DNA of 64,000 nt from Stappia sp. ES.058 (GTDB lineage: Bacteria; Pseudomonadota; Alphaproteobacteria; Rhizobiales; Stappiaceae): assembly GCF_900105595.1 (NCBI RefSeq), contig NZ_LT629784.1, positions 4,507,001 through 4,571,000 on the forward strand, given 5' to 3'. Below, one piece after another: positions 56,310 through 63,071 of the stretch. Position numbers and translations under genes: made by a program. The notes below the pieces were generated by a model. The model saw nothing but the letters and a program-made list of their open reading frames with translations, made no database searches and was not told the origin of the DNA. Numbering within the stretch: position 1 is the stretch's first letter; each line of letters starts with the position of its first letter.

Positions 56310-57365
56310 CTACGCCCAGGTGCGTTCCAGCACCGACAGCCAGTTGCGCCAGGCGATCTTCTCGATCAGTTCCTCGCCGTAGCCGGCGCTGCGAAACGCC
56401 TCGATCAGCCGGGGCAGTCCGGCGACGTCGCCGATGGCGCGGGGCACGAAACAGCCATCGAAATCCGAACCCAGCGCGACCCCGTCCTCGCCGAGCCGCG
56501 ACAGCATGTGATCCGTGTGACGCACCATGATCTCCAGCGGCGTGTCGCCCTTGTGGGCACCGTCCGGCCGCAGGAAGGCGACATGGAAGTTCAATCCCGC
56601 CAGCCCCTTGCTCTCCGCCATTGCGTCGAGTTGACGGTCGGTGAGATTGCGTGACGACGGGCACACCGCATGGGCGTTCGAGTGGGAGGCGACGAGCGGG
56701 CGGTCGCTGATCTCCGCCACGTCCCAAAACCCCTTTTCCGTCAGGTGCGACAGGTCGATCATGACCCTCAGCTCGTTGCAGGCCCGGATCAGCGCCTTTC
56801 CGGTATCGCTCAGGCCCGGTCCCGTGTCCGGGGAGGACGGGCAGGCCATCGGCACGCCGTCGCCGAAAACGTTCGGCCGGCTCCAGACGGGACCGAGCGA
56901 ACGCAAGCCCGCTGAATGCAACACCTCGAGCGCGCAGAAGTCCGGGTCGATGGCCTCCGCGCCCTCGATGTGCAGCACCATGGCGAGGGCGTCGTCGGCC
57001 ATTGCCTTCCGGATACCCGGCACATCGGTGCAGATCGCCACCGCGCCCTCCGCCTCCCGCTCGATCCGGCGCGCGCGGGCGGCCATGCGCAGGGTGAACC
57101 CCAGCGCGACGTCCTGCGCGACCGGCGCGAAATTCGCCGGATCGCTCGGATTGTAGCGCACCGTGAGATCCAGCCCCGTGCGCGAGGGCACATACATCGC
57201 GAACAGCCCGCCGGCGAACCCGCCCTCGCGGGCGCGCGGCAGGTCGATGTGATCGCGGTCCGCGCGGGCGAGGAACGAGCGTTCGCGCGCGGTGCCCGCG
57301 CCCAGCTCCAGTTTCAGCAAGGTGTCGTTGTGTCCGTCGAAGACGGGCACCAAGTCGGGACGCAT
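56310..57365 (-). CDS. Membrane-dipeptidase family protein (peptidase M19)
   Basis: The ATG at 57365 gives a 351-residue zinc-dependent dipeptidase of the renal dipeptidase family. Metal ligands are seen in VFDGHNDTLL (His, Asp), LHIEGAEAI (Glu), IDLSHLTEKGF and PLVASHSNAHAVC (His), with GSDFDG near the end. There is no signal peptide, so it is cytoplasmic. It is divergent from the aminotransferase operon. Confidence 0.9.
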   Translation of the reverse strand: MRPDLVPVFDGHNDTLLKLELGAGTARERSFLARADRDHIDLPRAREGGFAGGLFAMYVPSRTGLDLTVRYNPSDPANFAPVAQDVALGFTLRMAARARRIEREAEGAVAICTDVPGIRKAMADDALAMVLHIEGAEAIDPDFCALEVLHSAGLRSLGPVWSRPNVFGDGVPMACPSSPDTGPGLSDTGKALIRACNELRVMIDLSHLTEKGFWDVAEISDRPLVASHSNAHAVCPSSRNLTDRQLDAMAESKGLAGLNFHVAFLRPDGAHKGDTPLEIMVRHTDHMLSRLGEDGVALGSDFDGCFVPRAIGDVAGLPRLIEAFRSAGYGEELIEKIAWRNWLSVLERTWA

Positions 57366-57528
57366 GCGGTTCTCCGGATAACGGCGTCGGGAGCGGTACA
57401 CTCGCCACACAGGCCTGGCGTTGCAAGAAAGAACTGCCGACGGAAGGGTCGGGAAGATGCGGTTTGTACAACTCGAATTGTCGACTGGGATATATCTGGT
57501 AAACGACGTAGAGTAATATAAATAATAT

Positions 57529-57555
57529 ATAGAAGATTTCTATTTAATATAGAAA
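57529..57555. promoter_or_regulatory. Nested AT-rich inverted repeats
   Basis: ATAGAA-GAT-TTCTAT (57529-57543) overlaps TTTCTAT-TTAAT-ATAGAAA (57537-57555), giving three alternating half-sites. The stretch 57480-57665 is strikingly AT-rich beside GC-rich genes and lies in the 304-bp gap between the dipeptidase gene and the aminotransferase operon. This looks like a cooperative regulator binding site. Confidence 0.5.
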
Positions 57556-57569
57556 AGCAAGGATAAAAA

Positions 57570-57614
57570 ATGAGTCATCGCAACAAATTTGTTGCGCATT
57601 TCGGCTGTCTATGA
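57570..57614 (+). CDS. Possible 14-residue leader peptide
   Basis: An ATG with AAGGA six nt upstream opens a short frame, MSHRNKFVAHFGCL, ending in TGA at 57612-57614. It precedes the aminotransferase gene by 55 nt, and the 18-bp palindrome lies inside it. It may be a regulatory leader or chance; no run of one amino acid is present that would signal classical attenuation. Confidence 0.25.
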   Translation: MSHRNKFVAHFGCL

Positions 57615-57615
57615 T
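57579..57615 (+). promoter_or_regulatory. 18-bp palindrome and promoter of the aminotransferase operon
   Basis: CGCAACAAATTTGTTGCG (57579-57596) is a perfect palindrome. Its right arm overlaps a TTGTTG -35 box (57589-57594); a TATGAT -10 box (57610-57615) follows after 15 nt. The arrangement suggests repression of the operon 55-80 bp downstream. The short spacer may make the promoter dependent on supercoiling or an activator. Confidence 0.55.
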
Positions 57616-57669
57616 CGTATTGCGAGCATAGCTAAAATATACAATTTAATTGAGATTTTGGGTGGTGCC

Positions 57670-59151
57670 ATGATGTGTGAACGTGTGGCCGGCCCCGGGG
57701 ATGGCCCGGCAGTCGAGAAATTGCGCCGCGCCCGGCTCGCCCTGATGGGTCTGGGGGAGGACGGCGCGCGCATTGGTCCCGGGATGTTTGATGCGGGTGT
57801 TGTGTCCTTCGCGCATGGCGAAGGCGTGCGGCGGCCGTTTCCCGGCGCCATTCGCAATGCCGTTGCCGCCCTGCGCGACGCCGAAGCCGCGCCGATCGAG
57901 AACTACATGTTTCTCAAGCGCTTCCCCGATCTTGAGGCGGAGATTGCGCAAAGCTTTCGGCGCATCGCCGTGCCCGACATCTACGCGCGGAATGTGGTTC
58001 TTGACGCTGGGTCCACCCGCTTGATGGTCGCGGCGCTCGGCCTCATGACGCGCGGCGGTGCCGAGGTCGTGACGTCGCCTGGCTTCTATCATCCGCTGGC
58101 CGGCTGGTGCGGCTATCTCGACCGGGCACTGCATGTGCTGCCAACAACCCGAACCTGCGCCTACAAGCTACGAGCGCAGGAGCTGCGGGACTGGCTCACC
58201 CGGACACGGCCCGCAACGCCGCCGCTTCTCGTTCTGTTCAACCCGACGATGACAGGGGCCGTTTACACGCAAGACGAAATGAACGCTCTCGGCGAGGTGC
58301 TGGTCGAGGCGGACATGCTTGCCATCGAGGACGCCCTGTTTGCCGGCTCGGAATACGACGCCGACGCGACGGGCGGACGTCTTGCCGCATCCTCGGCTGG
58401 CGAGCGCTGCCTCACGGTGGCCGGGGCCAGCAAGCTGCATTGCCTGGCCAATCTCAGGATCGGGTGGGGATGCGGTCCAGACTGGCTGACCGACGCATTG
58501 CAGGACTATGTGACCAGCAGTGCCGCCAGCATACCGCACGTCGCCAAGGCGGCGGCGCTCGGCGCCCTGCGCGCGCCGGAGGCTTTCGTGCGCCGCAATG
58601 TCGAGGAGTGCAGGCAGCGGATCGCGCTTGTGTGCGAACTCGTTCACGGACTGGATGCGCGCCTTCGTGCCGCGACGCGCATGAACGCACCGATGGTGAC
58701 GATCGGTCATGAGGTGGCGGCGGGGCACTCGGTGCTGCTCGAGTTTCCCTGCCTTGTCGGCCACGAACCGCCCGGCGGTGGCGATGTGCGCGACGGCGCG
58801 GATTTGACACGCTTGTTTCTGCACGAGGCCAGGGTTGCCTTCGCGCCGGCGGTCTCGCATGGCTTCGACGGGCCGCGCGTGCGCGCCAATGTGGCCTCGA
58901 TCGGCACGAACCTCACCTATGGGGCGTCCAGGCTGTGGGAGAATTGCGCCGACGAGGACTGGGGCGAGGAACAGGAACGCAGCTTCGACGCCGGCTTCGC
59001 CCAGGCGCGGGAACTGATTTCCTCGACATTCGCGGAGCGCATCGAACCTGCGCTGTTTCGGCTTCTGGACCAGCCGGCGGAATCGGCGCGGCCCCTGCCG
59101 CGCAGGCCTTCTCCGGCTGCGATCGCGGCCGGACAGGGAGCGGCGCTATGA
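57670..59151 (+). CDS. PLP-dependent aminotransferase, fold type I
   Basis: The ATG at 57670 gives a 493-residue class I/II aminotransferase. Cofactor residues can be placed: Asn191 in LFNPTMTG, Asp221 in AIEDALFAGSEY, the Schiff-base lysine Lys255 in GASKLHCLANLRIGW, and the carboxylate-binding Arg405 in PRVRANVASIG. The protein is about 100 residues longer than usual, mostly at the ends. First gene of a coupled operon with HAD phosphatase, dehydrogenase and methyltransferase, followed by the unusual tRNA. It presumably installs or removes an amino group on a small molecule; the substrate is unknown. Confidence 0.87.
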   Translation: MMCERVAGPGDGPAVEKLRRARLALMGLGEDGARIGPGMFDAGVVSFAHGEGVRRPFPGAIRNAVAALRDAEAAPIENYMFLKRFPDLEAEIAQSFRRIAVPDIYARNVVLDAGSTRLMVAALGLMTRGGAEVVTSPGFYHPLAGWCGYLDRALHVLPTTRTCAYKLRAQELRDWLTRTRPATPPLLVLFNPTMTGAVYTQDEMNALGEVLVEADMLAIEDALFAGSEYDADATGGRLAASSAGERCLTVAGASKLHCLANLRIGWGCGPDWLTDALQDYVTSSAASIPHVAKAAALGALRAPEAFVRRNVEECRQRIALVCELVHGLDARLRAATRMNAPMVTIGHEVAAGHSVLLEFPCLVGHEPPGGGDVRDGADLTRLFLHEARVAFAPAVSHGFDGPRVRANVASIGTNLTYGASRLWENCADEDWGEEQERSFDAGFAQARELISSTFAERIEPALFRLLDQPAESARPLPRRPSPAAIAAGQGAAL

Positions 59152-60170
59152 GCCCGCGCACCGACGCGGGCGTCGCCAAATCCGCTGTCGTCATGTCCGC
59201 AAGCCTGCCGCCCGGCCCTGACCTTCTTGAAAAAACTGAAGTTTCCGCCCAGCCGGAGCGGATCGACGGGCTTGGCGCGCTGTTCGATGGTGCGGCCGGC
59301 GCGTCGCCGCGCGCCGCCCTTGTCGATGTCTGGGGGGTTCTCACTGACGGGGCACGGGCCTATCCGCCCGCAATCGATGCGCTCAAGCGTTTGCGCGGGC
59401 GCGGCGTGCGGGTGGCGCTCGTCTCCAACACGTCGCGTCGCGGCGCGGATCTGGCCCGCCTGCTTGAGGGGCAGGGGCTCGACCCGGATCTCTACGATGC
59501 GGTTGTCACCGGCGGGGAACTGGCGTTTGCGCAACTGTCGGGCGAAGTGGCGCGGCGCCGGCGCTGCGGTGGCGACGCTCTGCGCTGTTTGGTCGTTGGA
59601 ACCCAGCCCGGAGGCGATTGGGCGCGCGAGGCCGGTCTCCAGTGCGTCGACACGCCCGACGCGGCGGATCTTGTTCTCGGCTTCGGCGTGCTGGGCGAAG
59701 GCGATCCGCGTGCCGGCGCGCCGCTGCCCACGCTCGACGTGGAGACCCGCCGTCTTCTGCGCGCCGCCGCGCGCTCCGGCCTGCCTCTGGTTCTGACCAA
59801 TGCGGACACCAGCGTCCGCATCGCCGGATCGCTTTATCTCGGCATCGGCGCGCTCGGTGCCGTTTACCAGTCGTTCGGCGGCAACGTTCGCATCTACGGA
59901 AAACCCGCCCCGGAAATGTACGCCGCTGCCTTGAAGGCGGCCGGCATGTCCGATCCGGCCCGCGCCGTGATGATCGGCGACACGCTGGCGACCGATATCG
60001 CCGGCGCGCGGGCCGCCGGCCTTGCGACCGTTCTCGTGACCGGTTCGGGGTCCCATGCCCATGAACTTCATGCCGGCCCCGGCGGCGGGCTCTGTGCCGA
60101 CGCGCTTGCGGATCTTGTCCAGCGCGCGCGGGTCTGTCCGGACCATGTGATGGAGGCGATGCAATGGTAG
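59148..60170 (+). CDS. HAD-superfamily class IIA hydrolase (TIGR01459-like)
   Basis: A 340-residue protein. Motif I is ALVDVWGVLTDGARAYP with the nucleophile Asp60 and tryptophan at the second acidic position, as in the TIGR01459 group. Motif II is in VALVSNTSRRG, and motifs III/IV are in RIYGKPAPEMY and RAVMIGDTLATDIAGARAAG. It is likely a phosphatase for a small phosphorylated metabolite. ATGA overlap with the aminotransferase gene; a 60-residue N-terminal extension is unusual for the family. Confidence 0.85.
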   Translation: MSPRTDAGVAKSAVVMSASLPPGPDLLEKTEVSAQPERIDGLGALFDGAAGASPRAALVDVWGVLTDGARAYPPAIDALKRLRGRGVRVALVSNTSRRGADLARLLEGQGLDPDLYDAVVTGGELAFAQLSGEVARRRRCGGDALRCLVVGTQPGGDWAREAGLQCVDTPDAADLVLGFGVLGEGDPRAGAPLPTLDVETRRLLRAAARSGLPLVLTNADTSVRIAGSLYLGIGALGAVYQSFGGNVRIYGKPAPEMYAAALKAAGMSDPARAVMIGDTLATDIAGARAAGLATVLVTGSGSHAHELHAGPGGGLCADALADLVQRARVCPDHVMEAMQW

Positions 60171-61309
60171 ACGGCAGAAAACGCGACCGCGTCCTGATCT
60201 TCGGCGCCGGCGTCATCGGCGGCCATGTCTGCGATCTGCTGTCGCGCATGGACGACCGCTTCGATCTCGTCGTCGTGGCGCGGCGTCACGATCTGCTCTC
60301 GCAGCGCGTGAACCTGTCGATCACCTCGGCGCTGTGTCTGGGGTTCGATCCGCGCATCGAGGCGGTCGCCTGCGATGTGTTCGAGACCGACGCCTGCGCG
60401 GCGCTGATCGACCGCGTCCGCCCCGACATGATCGTCAATGCAACGAGCCTGCAGACCTTCTGGGAAATCGGCCAGCTTCCGGTCGATGCCTACCGGCACC
60501 TGGAGCGCGCGCGGATCGGGCCGTGGCTTCCCAATCATCTGGCGACCGCGCGCGCCGTGATGCGCGCGGTGCGCACGTCCGGCAGCGCCGCGCTGGTGGT
60601 CAATGCCTCCTTCCCGGATGCGGTCAATTCCGCGCTTGAAACGGTCGGCCTCGCTCCGCATGTCGGCGGCGGCAACATCGCCAACATCGTTCCCACGCTG
60701 ACCCGGGCGGCCGCCCGCCAGCTCGGCGTCGAGCGCGGCGCGCTGACGGTTCATTTCGTCGCCCATCATGTCGCCTGCAACGCGATCTCCTCCTATGGCA
60801 CGCCCGGCGATGCGCCCTACCGGCTGAGCGTCGTGCTCGACGGCGGCGAGGTCGCCGATACGCTCGATCACACGGCGCTCTTTGCCAGCGTGATCGGCGA
60901 GTTCAGGCGCGTGCGCGGCGTCACCGGTCAGATCGTCGCCGCGTCCGGCGTCGCCGCGGTGACGGCTGCCCTGGGCGATCCCGACCGGGAAAGGGCGATG
61001 CACGTGCCGGGTCCCAATGCGCTTCCCGGCGGCTATCCGGCGCTCGTCGGCAAGGGCGAGGTGCGCCTTGCCCTGCCCAACGGCCTGCCGCAGGAGGAGG
61101 CGATCCGCGTCAACCTCGACGGACAGGCAGTGGAAGGCATTTCCGAAATCCGCGCCGACGGCACCATCGTCTACGAGCCAGAGGAAATGGCGGTGCTGCG
61201 CGAGGCTTTCGGCTACGACTGTGCGCAAATGCATGTCGACGAGGTCGACGCCTGGGCGGGCGAACTGCAGGCGCGCTACCGCGCCTATGCCGAACGGGTG
61301 AGCGCATGA
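60164..61309 (+). CDS. NAD(P)-binding dehydrogenase, saccharopine-dehydrogenase-like
   Basis: A 381-residue protein with a Rossmann start, RVLIFGAGVIGGHVCDLLSRM, and the acidic or polar switch region VVVARRHDLL. RPDMIVNATSLQTFWEIG and VVNASFPDAVNSALETVGLAPHVGGGNIANIVP resemble the substrate domain of saccharopine- or opine-type dehydrogenases. Overlaps the HAD gene by 7 nt and the methyltransferase gene by 4 nt. Such an enzyme could make or break a C-N bond on an amino acid. The exact family is uncertain. Confidence 0.7.
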   Translation: MVDGRKRDRVLIFGAGVIGGHVCDLLSRMDDRFDLVVVARRHDLLSQRVNLSITSALCLGFDPRIEAVACDVFETDACAALIDRVRPDMIVNATSLQTFWEIGQLPVDAYRHLERARIGPWLPNHLATARAVMRAVRTSGSAALVVNASFPDAVNSALETVGLAPHVGGGNIANIVPTLTRAAARQLGVERGALTVHFVAHHVACNAISSYGTPGDAPYRLSVVLDGGEVADTLDHTALFASVIGEFRRVRGVTGQIVAASGVAAVTAALGDPDRERAMHVPGPNALPGGYPALVGKGEVRLALPNGLPQEEAIRVNLDGQAVEGISEIRADGTIVYEPEEMAVLREAFGYDCAQMHVDEVDAWAGELQARYRAYAERVSA

Positions 61310-62094
61310 GCGGGGTGGACGCAATGGCGCAGGACGAGACAACCGGCGATGCGACACCGGTCAGCCTGGTCACGGCCAACCGGCGCGGGCGCACCACGAC
61401 GCGGCTGAACGAGATCAACATGCGCTTCGCCGATCTCGCAGGGACGGCGAATTTGCCCGTGCTCGATCTCGGCTGCGCCTTCGGCGTCGCCACCCACGCA
61501 GCCCTTGAGGCCGGCGCCACCGTTCATGCCAACGACATCGACCCGGCGCATCTGGAGGCGACGGCCCGCGACGCGCCGCCGGGGACCTGGGAGCGTCTGC
61601 ATCTGGCGCCGGGCGCCTTTCCCGCAGAGCTCGATTTCCCGCCCGAAAGCCTGTCGCTGGTGCATGCCTCCAATCTGCTCAATTTCCTCACCGGCGAGGA
61701 GATCGAGGCAGGCTTTGCCAAGATCGCAGGCTGGCTGGAACCGGGCGGCCGGTTCCTGTCGATTTCGGGATCGCCCTATGCCGCCAACATCCGCGCGTTC
61801 GGACCCGTCTACGACTCCAATCGCGCCGCCGGACTGCAATGGCCCGGCGAATGCCACGATCTGCCGGCGGTGTCGGACGACCCGACGATCCGCGAACTGC
61901 CGATGTTTCTGCATCTCGTTGACCCTGACGTGCTGACCCGCGCCGCGCGGGCGGCGGGTCTCGTGGTCGAGGAGGCGCGGTTTTTTCATCGTGCGGGGAC
62001 GCCCGACTACATCGCGCTCGACGGGCGCGAGAACGTCGTCTTCGTCGCGCGAAAACCCATCCCCGAGGACGAAAAGGGGCAAATGCATCCGTAG
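61306..62094 (+). CDS. Class I SAM-dependent methyltransferase
   Basis: A 262-residue methyltransferase. Motif I is PVLDLGCAFGVATHAALEAGA (first 20 residues cited: PVLDLGCAFGVATHAALEAG), motif II VHANDIDPAHLEA and motif IV LSLVHASNLLNFL. It is coupled to the dehydrogenase gene by an ATGA overlap. Its last codons (CAT CCG TAG) lie inside the 5' half of the tRNA candidate, so the operon transcript must run into the tRNA. It probably methylates the small molecule built by the operon. Confidence 0.82.
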   Translation: MSGVDAMAQDETTGDATPVSLVTANRRGRTTTRLNEINMRFADLAGTANLPVLDLGCAFGVATHAALEAGATVHANDIDPAHLEATARDAPPGTWERLHLAPGAFPAELDFPPESLSLVHASNLLNFLTGEEIEAGFAKIAGWLEPGGRFLSISGSPYAANIRAFGPVYDSNRAAGLQWPGECHDLPAVSDDPTIRELPMFLHLVDPDVLTRAARAAGLVVEEARFFHRAGTPDYIALDGRENVVFVARKPIPEDEKGQMHP

Positions 62095-62272
62095 CTTAAC
62101 CGGTAAAATGCTGCAGCGGAACGCCTGGAAGGCCTGGCGACTGGGGAATGATTTCACCAGGGCATCGTCATTCCACCCCGACCCGGATCCCGGAACGGCG
62201 GACTTTACGTGGCTTAAGAGCACCAGCTTTGGGAGTTGGTAGGTGCGGGTTCGAGTCCCGTCGGATGCGCCA
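62085..62272 (+). tRNA. Atypical tRNA with UGG anticodon and about 110 extra nucleotides
   Basis: GCATCCG (62085-62091) pairs perfectly with CGGATGC (62262-62268), followed by discriminator G and encoded CCA. After the 5' acceptor strand come TA and GCTTAACCGGTAAA, a D-arm-like segment. The 3' half has an anticodon arm CCAGC-TTTGGGA-GTTGG (62223-62239, anticodon TGG at 62230-62232), variable TAGGT and a T arm GCGGG-TTCGAGT-CCCGT. Between the halves lie about 110 nt, with a hairpin GGAATGA/TCATTCC (62145-62151, 62168-62174). A near-repeat CGTRGCTTAA flanks the insert (62090-62099, 62208-62217). G1-C72 and G73 differ from bacterial tRNA-Pro. It may be a functional variant, an interrupted gene or a pseudogene. 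Confidence 0.65.
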
Positions 62273-62371
62273 TTTTCTGCGATTTCGCGGGCCCGGAACG
62301 GATCGCGACATGGGGTCAGGCCTCCCGGATTTCGCTCCGGTCGAGGCCAAACGGTTTCCTGCATGGGAAGG

Positions 62372-62383
62372 AAAGGAGGTGAT
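62372..62383 (+). promoter_or_regulatory. Near-perfect Shine-Dalgarno sequence
   Basis: AAAGGAGGTGAT matches the whole anti-Shine-Dalgarno stretch at the 3' end of 16S rRNA, nine bases between GGAGG and the ATG at 62389. No other ribosome binding site I examined in the window is this complete, so the short gene behind it is probably well translated. Confidence 0.85.
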
Positions 62384-62388
62384 TATTC

Positions 62389-62718
62389 ATGGACAAAGTG
62401 ATGGCTATCCGGGAGATCAAGGCCGCGCTCGCTCTGACGAGCTCGCGTCTCTCCGAGACCGCTGCGCCAATGGCGAACCGGTCTGTACCAGCGGCTGGGG
62501 TTCCAGCCGCGATGCCAAAGCTGGCCGTTCCAGCCGCTGCTCCAGCGGGCAAGGGCGTGCCAGTGAGCGGGATGCCACCCGCTGTGCCAGCCAAGGATCT
62601 TGATGATCTGGCTGTCCCAGCGGCGCATCCACTGGCGCGTGATGCGGCGCCAATCGCCAGCTCGGCTCCAATTGCCGCTGGCGCGCTCGCCAAGTTCGAT
62701 GCCGTTCCAGCCCGCTAA
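62389..62718 (+). CDS. Short gene with 14 CCA codons, unknown product
   Basis: A 109-codon frame behind a near-perfect Shine-Dalgarno sequence. Residues 1-26 (MDKVMAIREIKAALALTSSR...) look like a helix without proline; the rest is alanine/valine-rich with 15 proline codons, 14 of them CCA (residues 27, 34, 39, 43, 48, 52, 58, 63, 67, 77, 81, 88, 94, 107), one CCC and no CCG or CCT. In the adjoining methyltransferase gene proline is CCG or CCC. Alanine GCT is also frequent, unlike the neighbours. The gene lies 116 bp after the UGG tRNA. No known family. The complementary strand would read these codons as TGG but has no ribosome binding site. Confidence 0.6.
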   Translation: MDKVMAIREIKAALALTSSRLSETAAPMANRSVPAAGVPAAMPKLAVPAAAPAGKGVPVSGMPPAVPAKDLDDLAVPAAHPLARDAAPIASSAPIAAGALAKFDAVPAR

Positions 62719-62798
62719 GGCCTGACAGGTTGGCGGGAAACCGTCGCCTCAAAGCCGCAGCACCGGAACGCGCGCGAACTTGCGCTTTCGCAAAATGT

Positions 62799-62835
62799 GA
62801 TGCCCTGGAAATGATGCCCTGGAAACGATGCCCTG
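62799..62835. repeat. Tandem 14-bp repeat
   Basis: GATGCCCTGGAAAT (62799-62812), GATGCCCTGGAAAC (62813-62826) and the partial copy GATGCCCTG (62827-62835) follow directly on each other. They lie in the 353-bp gap 62719-63071 downstream of the CCA-rich gene. No convincing gene is seen here, although a 70-codon open frame (62730-62942) crosses the repeats. Confidence 0.7.
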
Positions 62836-62951
62836 TAGAACTCCGCGCCGCGGGAGGGACGGCCGTCTCGGCCATGCCCTTCCGCGGATGCCACCGCAAG
62901 CGTTCAAGCGAAACCGCTGTCTTTTCAATCGCATGCGGCTGATGGTCAATT

Positions 62952-63009
62952 TCGCTTAATTTTGCACCGAAAATTGCGAAGTTTGATCTCGAAATTGATG
63001 AAATTGATC
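62952..63009. promoter_or_regulatory. Hairpin and tandem 9-bp repeat in an AT-rich patch
   Basis: TTCGC-TT-AATTTT (62952-62964) is complementary to AAAATT-GCGAA (62971-62981), a stem with a two-base bulge and a six-base loop. Two perfect tandem copies of GAAATTGAT follow (62992-63000, 63001-63009). It may combine a terminator for the upstream gene with a binding site; there is no U-run right after the stem. Confidence 0.4.
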
Positions 63010-63071
63010 GCCGAGGCGGAATATTGCCGCACCCGCCCATCGCACCGGCGGCGGGGACAAACCGGCGTTTG

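Noticed and set aside
57589..57669. Upstream extension of the aminotransferase from TTG 57589
   Set aside because: The added residues fall in the AT-rich promoter region, between the -35 and the ATG, and have no similarity to the family.
62198..62272. A compact normal-length tRNA using only local sequence
   Set aside because: The local 5' acceptor candidate (CTTTACG) pairs poorly with CGGATGC and the D arm would have almost no loop, whereas GCATCCG at 62085 pairs perfectly.
62383..62628. Tryptophan-rich frame on the minus strand opposite the CCA-rich gene
   Set aside because: Its tryptophans are simply the complement of the CCA codons, there is no ribosome binding site before its ATG, and the plus strand has a near-perfect one. 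It cannot be fully excluded without expression data.
62730..62942. 70-codon plus-strand frame crossing the 14-bp repeats
   Set aside because: No ribosome binding site of note, composition not protein-like, and it spans repeats; left out as a gene.
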